A model generated the notes under the pieces. It ran no database searches. It was not told where the DNA came from and worked only from the letters and a program-made list of their open reading frames with translations. Position numbers and translations under genes: made by a program. DNA of 64,000 nucleotides, taken from positions 1 through 64,000 of the forward strand of contig NZ_JAALLN010000023.1 in assembly GCF_011751075.1 (NCBI RefSeq). The letters run 5' to 3'. The stretch is from Flavobacterium poyangense (GTDB lineage: Bacteria > Bacteroidota > Bacteroidia > Flavobacteriales > Flavobacteriaceae). Positions 18,482 to 27,119 of this stretch are shown here, one piece after another (positions within the stretch are counted from its first letter, which is position 1; every line of letters starts with the position of its first letter).

Positions 18482-19036
18482 TTATATTTCCTCCAGTTTC
18501 TTTCGCAAGCTTTCTTTGGCTCTGCTTAAAGTGGTTCGACAGTTGGGATAGCTGATATTCAAAATTTCACAAATCTCTTCCTGATCATAACCTTCAATAA
18601 AAAAGAGGGTCAAAACCATTCTATAGTTGTCTTTTAACTCTGAAATAGCATCTAAAACCTGCTTTACTTTTAAGGAGTTCAAATCAATGTTTTCTGAAAA
18701 AAAACTGTCAGAGTCCTCTGTTTTGTAAAGTGTCTTGCTTAAATCCTCAAGCTGAAAAGCATTATTCTTTTTATAAAAATCAATACTGTAATTGACAATT
18801 ATTTTTTTTAACCACGCACCAAAAGCGACTTCCTGCTTATAGTCATTAATCTTTGTAAAAGCTTTCAAAAAACCTTCCTGCATGACGTCTTGTGCAAAAT
18901 GTTCGTCTTTTACAATTCTATAAGCCACATTATACATGGCTTTGCAATAGCGATTGTAAACTTCAAATTGTGCTTTTTGATTTTTTTCTTTACAAAGCGT
19001 GATTAATTCTTCGATATTTTGGTTAGTTATATTCAA
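18482..19036 (-). CDS. ECF-type RNA polymerase sigma factor (sigma-70 family)
   Basis: 184 aa with sigma region 2 (YNRYCKAMYNVAYRI ... DVMQEGFLKAF) and region 4 (LKDNYRMVLTLFFIEGYDQ and EICEILNISYPNCRTTLSRA helix-turn-helix). There is no region 1 or 3, which defines the ECF group. The start is a TTG at 19036: no in-frame ATG lies between the upstream stop and the conserved N-terminus. It heads the four-gene cluster ending in the head-GIN protein, which are its likely targets. Confidence 0.9.
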   Translation of the reverse strand: MNITNQNIEELITLCKEKNQKAQFEVYNRYCKAMYNVAYRIVKDEHFAQDVMQEGFLKAFTKINDYKQEVAFGAWLKKIIVNYSIDFYKKNNAFQLEDLSKTLYKTEDSDSFFSENIDLNSLKVKQVLDAISELKDNYRMVLTLFFIEGYDQEEICEILNISYPNCRTTLSRAKESLRKKLEEI

Positions 19037-19121
19037 GTAATGGTTGCTAGTTTTTTATAAGGACGGTACTTTTTTTGGTTTGTTACAGTTTTGATGATTT
19101 TTTTTTAAAATTATTTAAGTC

Positions 19122-19182
19122 AGGTTGTGAGATGTGGGATGTGGGATGTGGGATGTGGGTTGTAGGTTGTGGGTTGTGAGAT
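19122..19182. repeat. GTGGGAT heptamer array
   Basis: Tandem 7-bp units (GTGAGAT, GTGGGAT x3, then GTGGGTT/GTAGGTT variants). Its last 14 bp, TTGTGGGTTGTGAG at 19167-19180, recur inverted at 19440-19453. Any short reading frame through this stretch encodes only repetitive residues and is not credible as a gene. Confidence 0.8.
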
Positions 19183-19550
19183 TTAAAATGTTAATCTTAG
19201 ATTTGATACGTTTTACTTTATAGCTGTATTTTATAAGACAGGCATAGCAAGTAATAAAGATTATAGTAATTGTCGGAATACAGTAGGTAAAAGGAATTTC
19301 ACGCACGTTTCTAAGTAAGATATGCAATCCGTGAAATAGAATTCAGTATTCCCTTTTTTGTTTTGGCCAGCATTTTACTCATTAAGTTTTTTTTGCTTGC
19401 TAAAAAAAACAAATAATTTCTCAGACTCACATCTCATAACTCACAACCCACAAGTAGCAACTTGAATTACACAGTCATAATAATGAAGATTCAAATTAGT
19501 AAGTAAGCTTTAAACAATGCACACAATAAAATTAATGTTAAAATTTGTTT
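19183..19550. other. Intergenic region upstream of lon
   Basis: This is part of a 650-bp gap between the divergent sigma factor and lon genes. It contains the inverted 14-bp copy of the heptamer array at 19440-19453. No RNA gene or convincing ORF was recognised. The pair of inverted heptamer blocks about 260 bp apart could be ends of a decayed small element, but no transposase or target duplication is visible. Confidence 0.4.
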
Positions 19551-19566
19551 TGGCACAATGATTGTC
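19551..19566 (+). promoter_or_regulatory. Possible sigma-54-type promoter for lon
   Basis: TGGCAC, 5 bp, TTGTC resembles the -24/-12 consensus TGGCAC-N5-TTGCW with one deviation at the normally strict -12 C. It lies about 120 bp before the lon ATG. The motif is seen; use of it by sigma-54 is inference. Confidence 0.35.
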
Positions 19567-19688
19567 TATTTTTACGGTCTATCTTGTGGAGGATACACTT
19601 ATGAGTATTTTGCAAAAAACTACAGTATCTAAGAGTGTATCTACAGTTAGGATTGAACTTTTAATGACAAAACGACTTATATATTATT

Positions 19689-22142
19689 ATGTCAAACCAT
19701 AAAATACTTACTATTGACAATCTGTCACTTCAGGAATTTGATTCCGAGGCAGAATTAATTCCATTATTGACACCAGAAGACGAAGAAGAAATGAATAACG
19801 AGGAGCTTCCGCTTTCGTTACCTATTTTGCCTTTGCGTAATACTGTTTTATTTCCCGGTGTTGTTATTCCTATTTCAGCAGGAAGGGATAAGTCTATAAA
19901 ATTGATTAATGATGCAAACGCCGGTGGTAAAATCATAGGGGTTGTTTCTCAAATTAATGAAGAAGATGAAGATCCGTCTAAAGATGATATTCATAAAATC
20001 GGAACTGTAGCAAGAATTCTGCGTGTTCTAAAAATGCCTGACGGAAATGTTACCGTAATTCTACAAGGAAAAAAACGTTTTGAAATTGACGATGTCGTTT
20101 CAGAAGATCCTTATATTACAGCAACTATAAAAGAAGTGTCAGAAGAGCGTCCGGACGAAAATGATACGGAATTTACGGCAATTTTAGATTCTGTAAAAGA
20201 GTTGGCAATTCAAATCATTAAAGAAAGTCCAAACATTCCTTCAGAAGCTACTTTTGCTATTAAAAACATTGAAAGCCAGTCGTTTTTAATCAATTTTGTT
20301 TCTTCTAATATGAATTTATCGGTAAAGGAAAAACAAGGTTTGTTATCGATAAATGGGTTAAAAGACAGAGCGCTTGAGACTTTGCGTTATATGAATGTAG
20401 AGTTGCAAAAATTAGAATTGAAAAATGACATTCAGTCAAAAGTTCGTTTTGATTTAGATCAGCAACAGCGTGAGTATTTCCTTCATCAGCAAATGAAAAC
20501 CATTCAGGAAGAATTGGGAGGCGTTTCGCAGGAAGAGGAGATGGACGAAATGGGGCTGAAGGCAAAAACTAAAAAATGGGACGAAAAAACGCAAAAACAT
20601 TTCGAGAAAGAATTGTCTAAAATGCGAAGAATGAACCCACAATCACCTGATTTTGGGATTCAGCGTAACTATTTAGAGCTGTTTTTAGAATTGCCTTGGG
20701 GCGAATATTCTACAGATAAATTTGATTTAAAACACGCTCAGAAAATATTAGATAAAGACCATTTTGGACTTGAGGAAGTTAAGAAAAGAATGGTAGAACA
20801 TTTGGCTGTATTAAAACTTCGTAACGATATGAAATCGCCAATTATTTGTTTGACAGGACCTCCGGGTGTTGGTAAAACATCTATTGGTCGTTCTGTTGCG
20901 GAAGCTTTAGGGCGTGAGTATGTTCGTATTTCATTAGGTGGTTTACGTGACGAAGCAGAAATTCGCGGACACAGAAAAACCTATATCGGTGCTATGCCGG
21001 GAAGAATTATTCAAAGTTTGAAAAAAGCAGGAACTTCAAATCCGGTTTTTATTTTAGATGAGATCGATAAACTTTCAAGCGGAAACAGCGGAGATCCTTC
21101 TTCTGCCTTGCTGGAAGTTTTAGATCCGGAGCAAAACAATTCTTTCTATGACAATTTCCTTGAAATGGGATATGATTTGTCTAAAGTAATGTTTATTGCG
21201 ACTTCAAATAATATGGCAGCCATTCAACCTGCATTGCGAGACAGAATGGAAGTGATTAAAATGTCAGGATATACTATTGAAGAAAAAGTAGAGATTGCCA
21301 AAAGACACCTTTTTCCAAAACAATTGGAAGCACACGGTTTAACCGCTAAAGATTTGACAATTGGTAAAAAACAGTTGGAGAAGATTGTAGAAGGTTATAC
21401 GCGTGAATCCGGTGTTCGTAATCTTGAAACTAAAATTGCTCAGGTTATTCGTAATGCTGCAAAAGCAGTTGCAATGGAGGAGGAGTACAATAAAAAAGTG
21501 ACAGACGAAGACATTGTAACGGTTTTGGGCGTGCCAAGATTAGAACGCGATAAATACGAAAATAACGATGTTGCCGGAGTGGTTACAGGTTTGGCCTGGA
21601 CCAGTGTTGGTGGAGATATTTTATTTATAGAATCATTAATCTCCGAAGGAAAAGGAGCACTTACTATTACCGGAAATTTAGGTAATGTAATGAAAGAATC
21701 CGCTACAATTGCTCTAGAATATATAAAAGCAAATGCCAAGAAATTAGGTCTTAATGTAGAGCTGTTTCAAAAATATAATATTCATTTACACGTTCCGGAA
21801 GGCGCTACACCTAAAGATGGTCCAAGTGCCGGTATAGCAATGCTGACTTCATTGGTTTCTTTGTTAACGCAAAAGAAAGTAAAGAAAAGCCTTGCTATGA
21901 CAGGAGAGATTACACTTCGTGGTAAAGTTTTACCTGTAGGTGGAATTAAAGAGAAGATTTTGGCAGCCAAAAGAGCGAACATCAAAGAAATTATTTTGTG
22001 TCACGAAAACAAAAGTGATATTGATGAGATAAAAGCAGAGTATTTAGAAGGACTGACTTTTCATTACGTAAAGGAAATGAGCGAAGTTCTGACTTTGGCC
22101 TTGACGGATCAAAGTGTTAAAAATGCTAAAACACTTAAATAA
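19689..22142 (+). CDS. lon: ATP-dependent protease La (Lon)
   Basis: Cytoplasmic AAA+ serine protease for damaged and regulatory proteins. 817 aa: N-terminal substrate-binding LON domain (PLRNTVLFPGVVIPISAGR), a coiled-coil helical part, an AAA+ module with Walker A GPPGVGKTS (390-398), and a protease domain with Ser713 in DGPSAG and Lys756 in GGIKEK. The Ser-Lys spacing (43) equals that of E. coli Lon (679/722). An acidic N-terminal extension of about 38 residues is common in Bacteroidota Lon. A hairpin terminator built from heptamers follows directly. Confidence 0.97.
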   Translation: MSNHKILTIDNLSLQEFDSEAELIPLLTPEDEEEMNNEELPLSLPILPLRNTVLFPGVVIPISAGRDKSIKLINDANAGGKIIGVVSQINEEDEDPSKDDIHKIGTVARILRVLKMPDGNVTVILQGKKRFEIDDVVSEDPYITATIKEVSEERPDENDTEFTAILDSVKELAIQIIKESPNIPSEATFAIKNIESQSFLINFVSSNMNLSVKEKQGLLSINGLKDRALETLRYMNVELQKLELKNDIQSKVRFDLDQQQREYFLHQQMKTIQEELGGVSQEEEMDEMGLKAKTKKWDEKTQKHFEKELSKMRRMNPQSPDFGIQRNYLELFLELPWGEYSTDKFDLKHAQKILDKDHFGLEEVKKRMVEHLAVLKLRNDMKSPIICLTGPPGVGKTSIGRSVAEALGREYVRISLGGLRDEAEIRGHRKTYIGAMPGRIIQSLKKAGTSNPVFILDEIDKLSSGNSGDPSSALLEVLDPEQNNSFYDNFLEMGYDLSKVMFIATSNNMAAIQPALRDRMEVIKMSGYTIEEKVEIAKRHLFPKQLEAHGLTAKDLTIGKKQLEKIVEGYTRESGVRNLETKIAQVIRNAAKAVAMEEEYNKKVTDEDIVTVLGVPRLERDKYENNDVAGVVTGLAWTSVGGDILFIESLISEGKGALTITGNLGNVMKESATIALEYIKANAKKLGLNVELFQKYNIHLHVPEGATPKDGPSAGIAMLTSLVSLLTQKKVKKSLAMTGEITLRGKVLPVGGIKEKILAAKRANIKEIILCHENKSDIDEIKAEYLEGLTFHYVKEMSEVLTLALTDQSVKNAKTLK

Positions 22143-22154
22143 ATTCCAATTTTT

Positions 22155-22206
22155 AAATTCCAAATTCCAAATTGACACCTCAGTTTGGAATTTGGAATTT
22201 TTTTAT
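22155..22206 (+). terminator. Heptamer-built terminator after lon
   Basis: Arms AAATTCCAAATTCCAAA (22155-22171) and TTTGGAATTTGGAATTT (22184-22200) are perfect complements with a 12-nt loop and a following T-run. The arms are tandem copies of the 7-bp unit TTGGAAT, so the terminator is made of repeat DNA. Confidence 0.82.
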
Positions 22207-22281
22207 TGGATTTTTATTTTTTATAGGATATAATTTTATCTTCGCACCTGCGTTATTCTCCTATAGGAACGCCTCAAAAGC

Positions 22282-23301
22282 ATGTTGAAACGACTTGTTG
22301 TATTTTTTATGGTAATGATTTGTTCGATTTCTTTCGGGCAGATAGGAGGTCGTTACACCTATCAGTTTCTTAATTTAACTACTTCACCAAGGCAGGCAGC
22401 GTTAGGAGGAAAAACGATTACGATTTACGATGAAGATGTTAATCAGGTTATGTTTAATCCGGCTACTTTAAACGAAGATATGGATAATCATCTGGCCATG
22501 AATTACGGGAGTTATTACGGGCAGGCTTCTTACGGGACAGCTTCGTACGCTTATACTTACGACAGACATCTACAGACTTTTTATGCAGGAGTGAGTTATG
22601 TGAATTATGGTACATTTGAGGGATATGACGAAAACGGTCAGACAACTTCAGATTTTACAGGTAGTGAAGGTGCGCTTTCTTTAGGATATGCTTATAATAT
22701 TCCTTTTACAGATGTTCATGTGGGAGCGAATGTGAAGTTAATAACCTCTACGTTAGAAAGTTATAATTCTATTGGAGGTGCAATTGATTTAGGTTTTTTG
22801 TATATAATTGAAAAAAATGACTTAAATTTGGCTCTTGTAGTTCGAAATATCGGAACTCAGTTTACAACTTATTCAGGAATACAGGAAAAATTGCCCCTTG
22901 AAATTATTGCGGGAATATCGCAAGAGCTAGAGCACGTGCCGCTTCGTTGGCATCTTACTTTAGAAAATTTGCAACAGTGGAATGTTTCATTTTCGAATCC
23001 GGTTCGAGGCGAAACTAATTTAGACGGTACAGCGAGTAAAGAGAAAGTTTCTTTTGTAAACAATGCCTTACGACATGTTATTGTAGGTGTTGAACTTTTT
23101 CCGAAGAAAGCATTTAATATTAGATTGGGGTATAATTTTAGAAGAGGGGAAGAATTAAGAATTGAAGAACAACGTAATTTTTCGGGAGTTTCTTTAGGAT
23201 TTGGTTTAAAAATGAATCGATTAAAGTTTAATTACTCCTATTCAAAATATACTTTAGCGGCTAATACCAGTCTTTTTGGACTAATGTTTAACTTTCAATA
23301 G
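22282..23301 (+). CDS. porQ: Type IX secretion system protein PorQ
   Basis: 339 aa with a signal peptide (MVMICSISFGQ). It is an outer-membrane beta-barrel of the PorQ/PorV (OmpP1/FadL-like) type. The start of the mature part, GGRYTYQFLNLTTSPRQAALGG ending in FNPATLN, is characteristic of PorQ. In the T9SS, PorQ works with PorU/PorV/PorZ in the attachment complex, recruiting PorZ and anchoring cargo at the cell surface. It is followed after 8 bp by an L,D-transpeptidase-like gene. No other T9SS gene is in the window. Confidence 0.88.
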   Translation: MLKRLVVFFMVMICSISFGQIGGRYTYQFLNLTTSPRQAALGGKTITIYDEDVNQVMFNPATLNEDMDNHLAMNYGSYYGQASYGTASYAYTYDRHLQTFYAGVSYVNYGTFEGYDENGQTTSDFTGSEGALSLGYAYNIPFTDVHVGANVKLITSTLESYNSIGGAIDLGFLYIIEKNDLNLALVVRNIGTQFTTYSGIQEKLPLEIIAGISQELEHVPLRWHLTLENLQQWNVSFSNPVRGETNLDGTASKEKVSFVNNALRHVIVGVELFPKKAFNIRLGYNFRRGEELRIEEQRNFSGVSLGFGLKMNRLKFNYSYSKYTLAANTSLFGLMFNFQ

Positions 23302-23309
23302 GTGATTTT

Positions 23310-23915
23310 ATGAAGCTATTTTATTTAATTCTCTTGGTAACTGCAGGTTTTTTTAATACCTCAAATGCTGTATTGGAAGACGAAGACGACGTCCTGACTG
23401 CTGTTGATATTGAAAGAATGAATTCTAAGATCAGCGAAATCAAAGAAAAGATTGCTGTTGGCTCTACCTATAATACAAAAATTGCTTTTTTAATTGATAT
23501 GAAAATCAAATCAGGCAGAAATCGCTTTTTTGTTTATGATCTGGTAAATGATGCTATTATAGATCAGGGACTTGTGGCTCACGGATCAGGATCAGAGACC
23601 GCTATTAAAGGGGATTTGAAATTTAGCAATGAACCCAATTCAAACTGCACTTCATTAGGCCGATATTCTATTGAAAAATGTTATAAAGGAATGTTTGGTA
23701 AAGCTTATCGTTTGTCAGGATTAGACGCTACCAATAGCAATGCACTAAAAAGAGCCATAGTGCTACATTCCTATTCTGCCGTTCCTTGTGAGGAGCAAGA
23801 TTACTATATCTCAAATAGTAAGGGATGTCCGATGGTTAATGAAGACTTCTTTAAAAGAATAGAAAAATTAATCGATACTTCTAAATCGAAAATTATTCTG
23901 GATATCTATTATTAA
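23310..23915 (+). CDS. Exported L,D-transpeptidase-like (YkuD_2 family) protein
   Basis: 201 aa with a signal peptide (LILLVTAGFFNTSNA). Matches the 'murein L,D-transpeptidase catalytic domain family' pattern: FLIDMKIKSGRNRFFVYDL early, a middle GSGSETAIKGDLKFSNEPNS, then VLHSYSAVPC, and SNSKGCPMV carrying the presumed catalytic Cys with an upstream His. It probably acts on or binds peptidoglycan in the periplasm. It begins 8 bp after porQ and 50 bp before cmk, so an operon is likely. Confidence 0.82.
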   Translation: MKLFYLILLVTAGFFNTSNAVLEDEDDVLTAVDIERMNSKISEIKEKIAVGSTYNTKIAFLIDMKIKSGRNRFFVYDLVNDAIIDQGLVAHGSGSETAIKGDLKFSNEPNSNCTSLGRYSIEKCYKGMFGKAYRLSGLDATNSNALKRAIVLHSYSAVPCEEQDYYISNSKGCPMVNEDFFKRIEKLIDTSKSKIILDIYY

Positions 23916-23965
23916 AGACACATACACACACTTTTATTATAAATTTTAAAATCAAAAAGATTATT

Positions 23966-24658
23966 TTGAAAAAAATAACCATTGCAATTGACGGATTTTC
24001 GTCAACAGGAAAAAGTACGTTAGCAAAACAGTTGGCAAAAGAATTGGAATATGTATACGTCGATACAGGAGCAATGTACAGAGCAGTCGCTTTATTTGCA
24101 ATGCAAAATCAATTAATAGGGCCTGAATTCCTTGATAAAGCAGGTCTTGTGGGTTCTCTTCCTAAAATTCAATTAGAGTTTAAATTCAATGCAGATTTAG
24201 GATTTGCAGAAATGTACCTGAATGGTGATAATGTTGAGAAACAGATCAGAACCATTGAGGTATCCAGCTATGTGAGTAAAGTGGCTGAAATTTCAGAAGT
24301 GCGTTCTAAATTGGTAGAACAACAGCAGGAAATGGGAAAAAATAAAGCTATAGTAATGGATGGCAGAGATATTGGTACGGTAGTTTTTCCTAACGCAGAA
24401 CTTAAAATTTTTATGACAGCAAGTGCTGAAACGCGTGCGCAAAGACGTTTTGACGAGTTGCAGGAAAAAGGAGATGATGTTTCATATGAAGAGGTTTTAA
24501 AAAATGTTGTCGAAAGAGATTATATCGATACGCATCGTGCAGATTCTCCATTAGTAATTGCAGATGACGCAATTGAAATCGATAATTCTTATTTAAGCAG
24601 AGAAGAACAATTTTCAGCTGTTCTTGAATTAATAAATGATGTTGTTAAAACGGTTTAA
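23966..24658 (+). CDS. cmk: (d)CMP kinase
   Basis: Phosphorylates CMP/dCMP for nucleotide salvage. 230 aa, the standard size. P-loop GFSSTGKSTLAK near residues 8-19, DTGAMYRAV, the DGRDIGTVVFP lid-adjacent motif, and RRFDELQEKG all match bacterial Cmk. The start codon is TTG at 23966 (TTGAAAAAAATAACC); no in-frame ATG is available near the conserved N-terminus. It is third in the porQ / L,D-transpeptidase / cmk run. Confidence 0.95.
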   Translation: MKKITIAIDGFSSTGKSTLAKQLAKELEYVYVDTGAMYRAVALFAMQNQLIGPEFLDKAGLVGSLPKIQLEFKFNADLGFAEMYLNGDNVEKQIRTIEVSSYVSKVAEISEVRSKLVEQQQEMGKNKAIVMDGRDIGTVVFPNAELKIFMTASAETRAQRRFDELQEKGDDVSYEEVLKNVVERDYIDTHRADSPLVIADDAIEIDNSYLSREEQFSAVLELINDVVKTV

Positions 24659-24727
24659 TTTTTTGTAGATATCATTTTTAATGGTAGTTTTACCGCTTTA
24701 TTTATTTTACAAAGACAATTTTTTTAT

Positions 24728-25990
24728 ATGAATATAAAATTAAGGCTGACAATTATGAATTTTCTCCAATTTTTTGTTTGGGGAATATGGTTGATTTCAT
24801 TAGGCGGATATATGGGCCAGGTTTTTGGTCCTTTAGAAGGAGGTAGTATTGGTTTGTCAATAGGAAGAACCTATGGTTCTATGGGTTGGGCCAGTTTGTT
24901 TATGCCAGCTTTACTTGGAATTATTGCAGATAAGTACTTTAGCGCACAAAAAGTTTTAGGAATTGCACATATAATTGCGGGTATTGCCATTTTCTTCGCT
25001 ACTAAAGCAACTAATTCAACAGAGATGTATTGGATTATTTTTGCAACAAGCTGTTTTTATATGCCGACCATAGCATTGAATAATTCTGTAAGTTACGCTG
25101 TTTTAAATAAATATAATTTTGATGTTCAAAAAACATTTACTCCAATTCGTGTTTGGGGAACTGTTGGTTTTGTATTGGCAATGTGGACAACCGATTTGAC
25201 AGATTGGAAATCAAACACCAATCAGTTTATTTTTGCTTCAGTGGCCATGATTGTTACCGGTTTGTTTTGTTTTAGCTTGCCAAATGTTCCGGCAGAGAAT
25301 AAGAGTACAAACAAATCTTTAGCCAGTAAATTTGGTTTAGACGGCTTTGTTCTTTTTAAACAAAAGAAGATGGTGATATTTTTTGTTTTCGCCATGTTGT
25401 TAGGAGCAGCTTTACAGGTTACCAATATGTTTGGTGATACTTTTATTAGAGATTTTGGTTCTAATCCTGAGTATAAAGGTACATTTGGTGTGGATCATTC
25501 TGTATTTATTATTTCATTATCTCAAATTTCTGAAACACTTTTTATTCTTACGATTCCATTCTTTCTTAAGAGATTTGGTATCAAGCAGGTTATGATATTT
25601 AGTATGGTTGCCTGGGTATTGCGTTTTGCTTTGTTTGGTATTGGAAATCCGGGATCAGGCGTTATTTTCCTTATATTATCAATGATCGTTTACGGAATGG
25701 CTTTTGATTTCTTTAATATATCAGGTTCATTGTTTGTAGAAAAAGAAACAGACAGCAAGATCAGATCAAGTGCACAGGGGTTGTTTATGTTGATGACTAA
25801 TGGCATTGGTGCTATATTAGGAGGAGAGTTTGCCGGCAGAACAGTGAGTTATTTTACAATTGGAAGTAAAGTACAGTGGCCTAGTGTATGGTTTTCATTT
25901 GCGGCCTATGCTCTTGTAATTACAATATTATTTGCTGTACTGTTTAAGTACAAACACAATCCAAATGAAATTGATGTTTCTAATCATTAA
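24728..25990 (+). CDS. Nucleoside permease (NupG-like MFS)
   Basis: 420 aa with about 12 membrane segments. The N-terminal MNFLQFFVWGIWLISLGGYM and WASLFMPALLGIIADKYF motifs are those of the nucleoside:H+ symporter (NHS/NupG) family of MFS carriers. Likely imports nucleosides, which fits its position just after cmk (CMP/dCMP salvage), although a 69-bp gap separates them. It ends before a strong inverted-repeat terminator. Confidence 0.85.
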   Translation: MNIKLRLTIMNFLQFFVWGIWLISLGGYMGQVFGPLEGGSIGLSIGRTYGSMGWASLFMPALLGIIADKYFSAQKVLGIAHIIAGIAIFFATKATNSTEMYWIIFATSCFYMPTIALNNSVSYAVLNKYNFDVQKTFTPIRVWGTVGFVLAMWTTDLTDWKSNTNQFIFASVAMIVTGLFCFSLPNVPAENKSTNKSLASKFGLDGFVLFKQKKMVIFFVFAMLLGAALQVTNMFGDTFIRDFGSNPEYKGTFGVDHSVFIISLSQISETLFILTIPFFLKRFGIKQVMIFSMVAWVLRFALFGIGNPGSGVIFLILSMIVYGMAFDFFNISGSLFVEKETDSKIRSSAQGLFMLMTNGIGAILGGEFAGRTVSYFTIGSKVQWPSVWFSFAAYALVITILFAVLFKYKHNPNEIDVSNH

Positions 25991-26061
25991 GTAAGATTAT
26001 TAATGTAAAAAAAGTAGGATATTACATCTTTTTTGATTTAATTTGCTACATAAACAAAAAA

Positions 26062-26107
26062 AATACCACAAAAGTTTCTAAAATTAGAAACTTTTGTGGT
26101 ATTTTTG
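26062..26107 (+). terminator. Strong intrinsic terminator after nucleoside permease
   Basis: Perfect arms AATACCACAAAAGTTTCTA (26062-26080) and TAGAAACTTTTGTGGTATT (26085-26103) with a 4-nt loop and flanking A/T runs. A GTG inside the right arm (26096) is in frame with the toxin gene but is part of this hairpin, so it is not taken as its start. Confidence 0.88.
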
Positions 26108-26122
26108 TTATTACATAACCGT

Positions 26123-26455
26123 ATGAAGTATTTTGAAACGGAATTTTTGGAGGAAGCTCAAGAATTTATATTGAAATTAGACAAAAAAGTCAGCACTAAA
26201 GTTTTGTACAATATTGATTTGGCACAAGAAAATCTGGACCCCAATTTGTTTAAAAAATTAAATGGTAGTATTTGGGAATTTAGAACAAGATATGCCGGGA
26301 ATCAAATTAGACTTTTGGCTTTTTGGGACAAAAGCAATCAAGTCAGAACTTTTGTTTTTGCGACTCATGGTTTTGTGAAAAAGACCGATAAAGTTTCAAA
26401 AAATGAAATTGAAAGAGCTGAGAAAATCAGGCAAAACTATTTTGATACTAAATAA
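26123..26455 (+). CDS. RelE/HigB-family toxin (phage-derived Gp49-like)
   Basis: 110 aa from ATG 26123. The RelE/HigB pattern is visible: EEAQEFILKLDKKVSTKVLYNI, FKKLNGSIWEFRTRYAGNQIRLLAFWDKS, then FVFATHGFVKKTDKVSKNEIERA. These toxins cleave ribosome-bound mRNA. A longer frame starting at GTG 26096 would lie in the upstream terminator hairpin and is rejected. The antitoxin gene follows after 8 bp, in the toxin-first order typical of HigBA. High confidence in the family; mRNase activity is inferred. Confidence 0.85.
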   Translation: MKYFETEFLEEAQEFILKLDKKVSTKVLYNIDLAQENLDPNLFKKLNGSIWEFRTRYAGNQIRLLAFWDKSNQVRTFVFATHGFVKKTDKVSKNEIERAEKIRQNYFDTK

Positions 26456-26463
26456 TTTAAATT

Positions 26464-26790
26464 ATGACAAAAGTAAAAATAAAATCCTATTCGCTTTCTG
26501 AAATGAAAGACAAGGTTATTGGGGAAATAGGCACAGCGGAAAGAGACAAATATGAATACGAGCTTACTATGGAACTCCTGGCGAGGATGATAAAAACGGC
26601 AAGAAAAGAAAGAGATTTGACTCAAGAACAACTTGGTGAATTAATTGGAGTAAAAAAAGCTCAGATCTCTAAATTAGAAAGTAGTGCTAATAGCGCAACA
26701 ATTGATACTATAATAAAGGTTTTTAAAGCATTAAAAGCTGAAATTAGTTTTAATGTGAAAATTGAAAACCAAACTTTACAGGTTTCATAA
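26464..26790 (+). CDS. HigA-like XRE-family antitoxin
   Basis: 108 aa. A Cro/C1-type helix-turn-helix lies near residues 50-85 (DLTQEQLGELIGVKKAQISKLE). The N-terminal about 35 residues (SYSLSEMKDKVIGEIGTAERDKYE) resemble the toxin-neutralising extension of this antitoxin group. It follows the toxin gene by 8 bp and should both neutralise it and repress the operon. No operator was identified, because the upstream DNA is mainly the permease terminator. Confidence 0.85.
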   Translation: MTKVKIKSYSLSEMKDKVIGEIGTAERDKYEYELTMELLARMIKTARKERDLTQEQLGELIGVKKAQISKLESSANSATIDTIIKVFKALKAEISFNVKIENQTLQVS

Positions 26791-26811
26791 ACTTTCCGGA
26801 GGAGAGAAGAC

Positions 26812-26950
26812 AAACCTAACAAGTTTTGAAATCCTGTTAAGTTTTGTACCGGTAACACGATGTAAACGAAAAAGAAGACAAAAGTTTTTGCGGATTACGT
26901 AAATTTTCCGTTTCAGCAAACCCGACAGGCTTTGAAACCTGTCGGGTTTG
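26812..26950. repeat. Two hairpins of a dispersed CCTGTCRGG-type family
   Basis: Hairpin 1 (26812-26844) has imperfect arms AAACCTAACAAG / CCTGTTAAGTTT. Hairpin 2 (26917-26950) has perfect 13-bp arms CAAACCCGACAGG / CCTGTCGGGTTTG with loop CTTTGAAA. A related copy lies at 61580-61611. The positions after the antitoxin gene and before rpsA suit transcription termination. Confidence 0.65.
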
Positions 26951-26970
26951 TTAATTTTGATTTGTTTTAT

Positions 26971-27001
26971 TTTGCCGGTACAAATAAATGTAGTACTTTT
27001 G
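26971..27001 (+). promoter_or_regulatory. Bacteroidota-type promoter of rpsA
   Basis: TTTG at 26971-26974 and TACTTTTG at 26994-27001 (TAnnTTTG) are separated by 19 bp, exactly the known Bacteroidota -33/-7 arrangement. It lies about 118 bp upstream of the S1 start codon, giving a leader of around 110 nt. Confidence 0.75.
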
Positions 27002-27119
27002 CAGTCCTTTTGGCAGAGTAGAGTTTCCACTAGGTATCAACAATTTATGTAAAACAACTTCTGTTTTTTCTATCGCTTAATGAAACTCAAGAAAAACAGA
27101 ATACAAATTTTTTATCAGC

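Noticed and set aside
19115..19327. A 70-codon minus-strand frame reading through the GTGGGAT array
   Set aside because: Its C-terminal part is only the translated heptamer repeat, and the rest has no domain or signal.
26096..26122. Earlier GTG start for the HigB-like toxin
   Set aside because: It lies inside the right arm of the permease terminator; ATG 26123 gives the normal toxin N-terminus.
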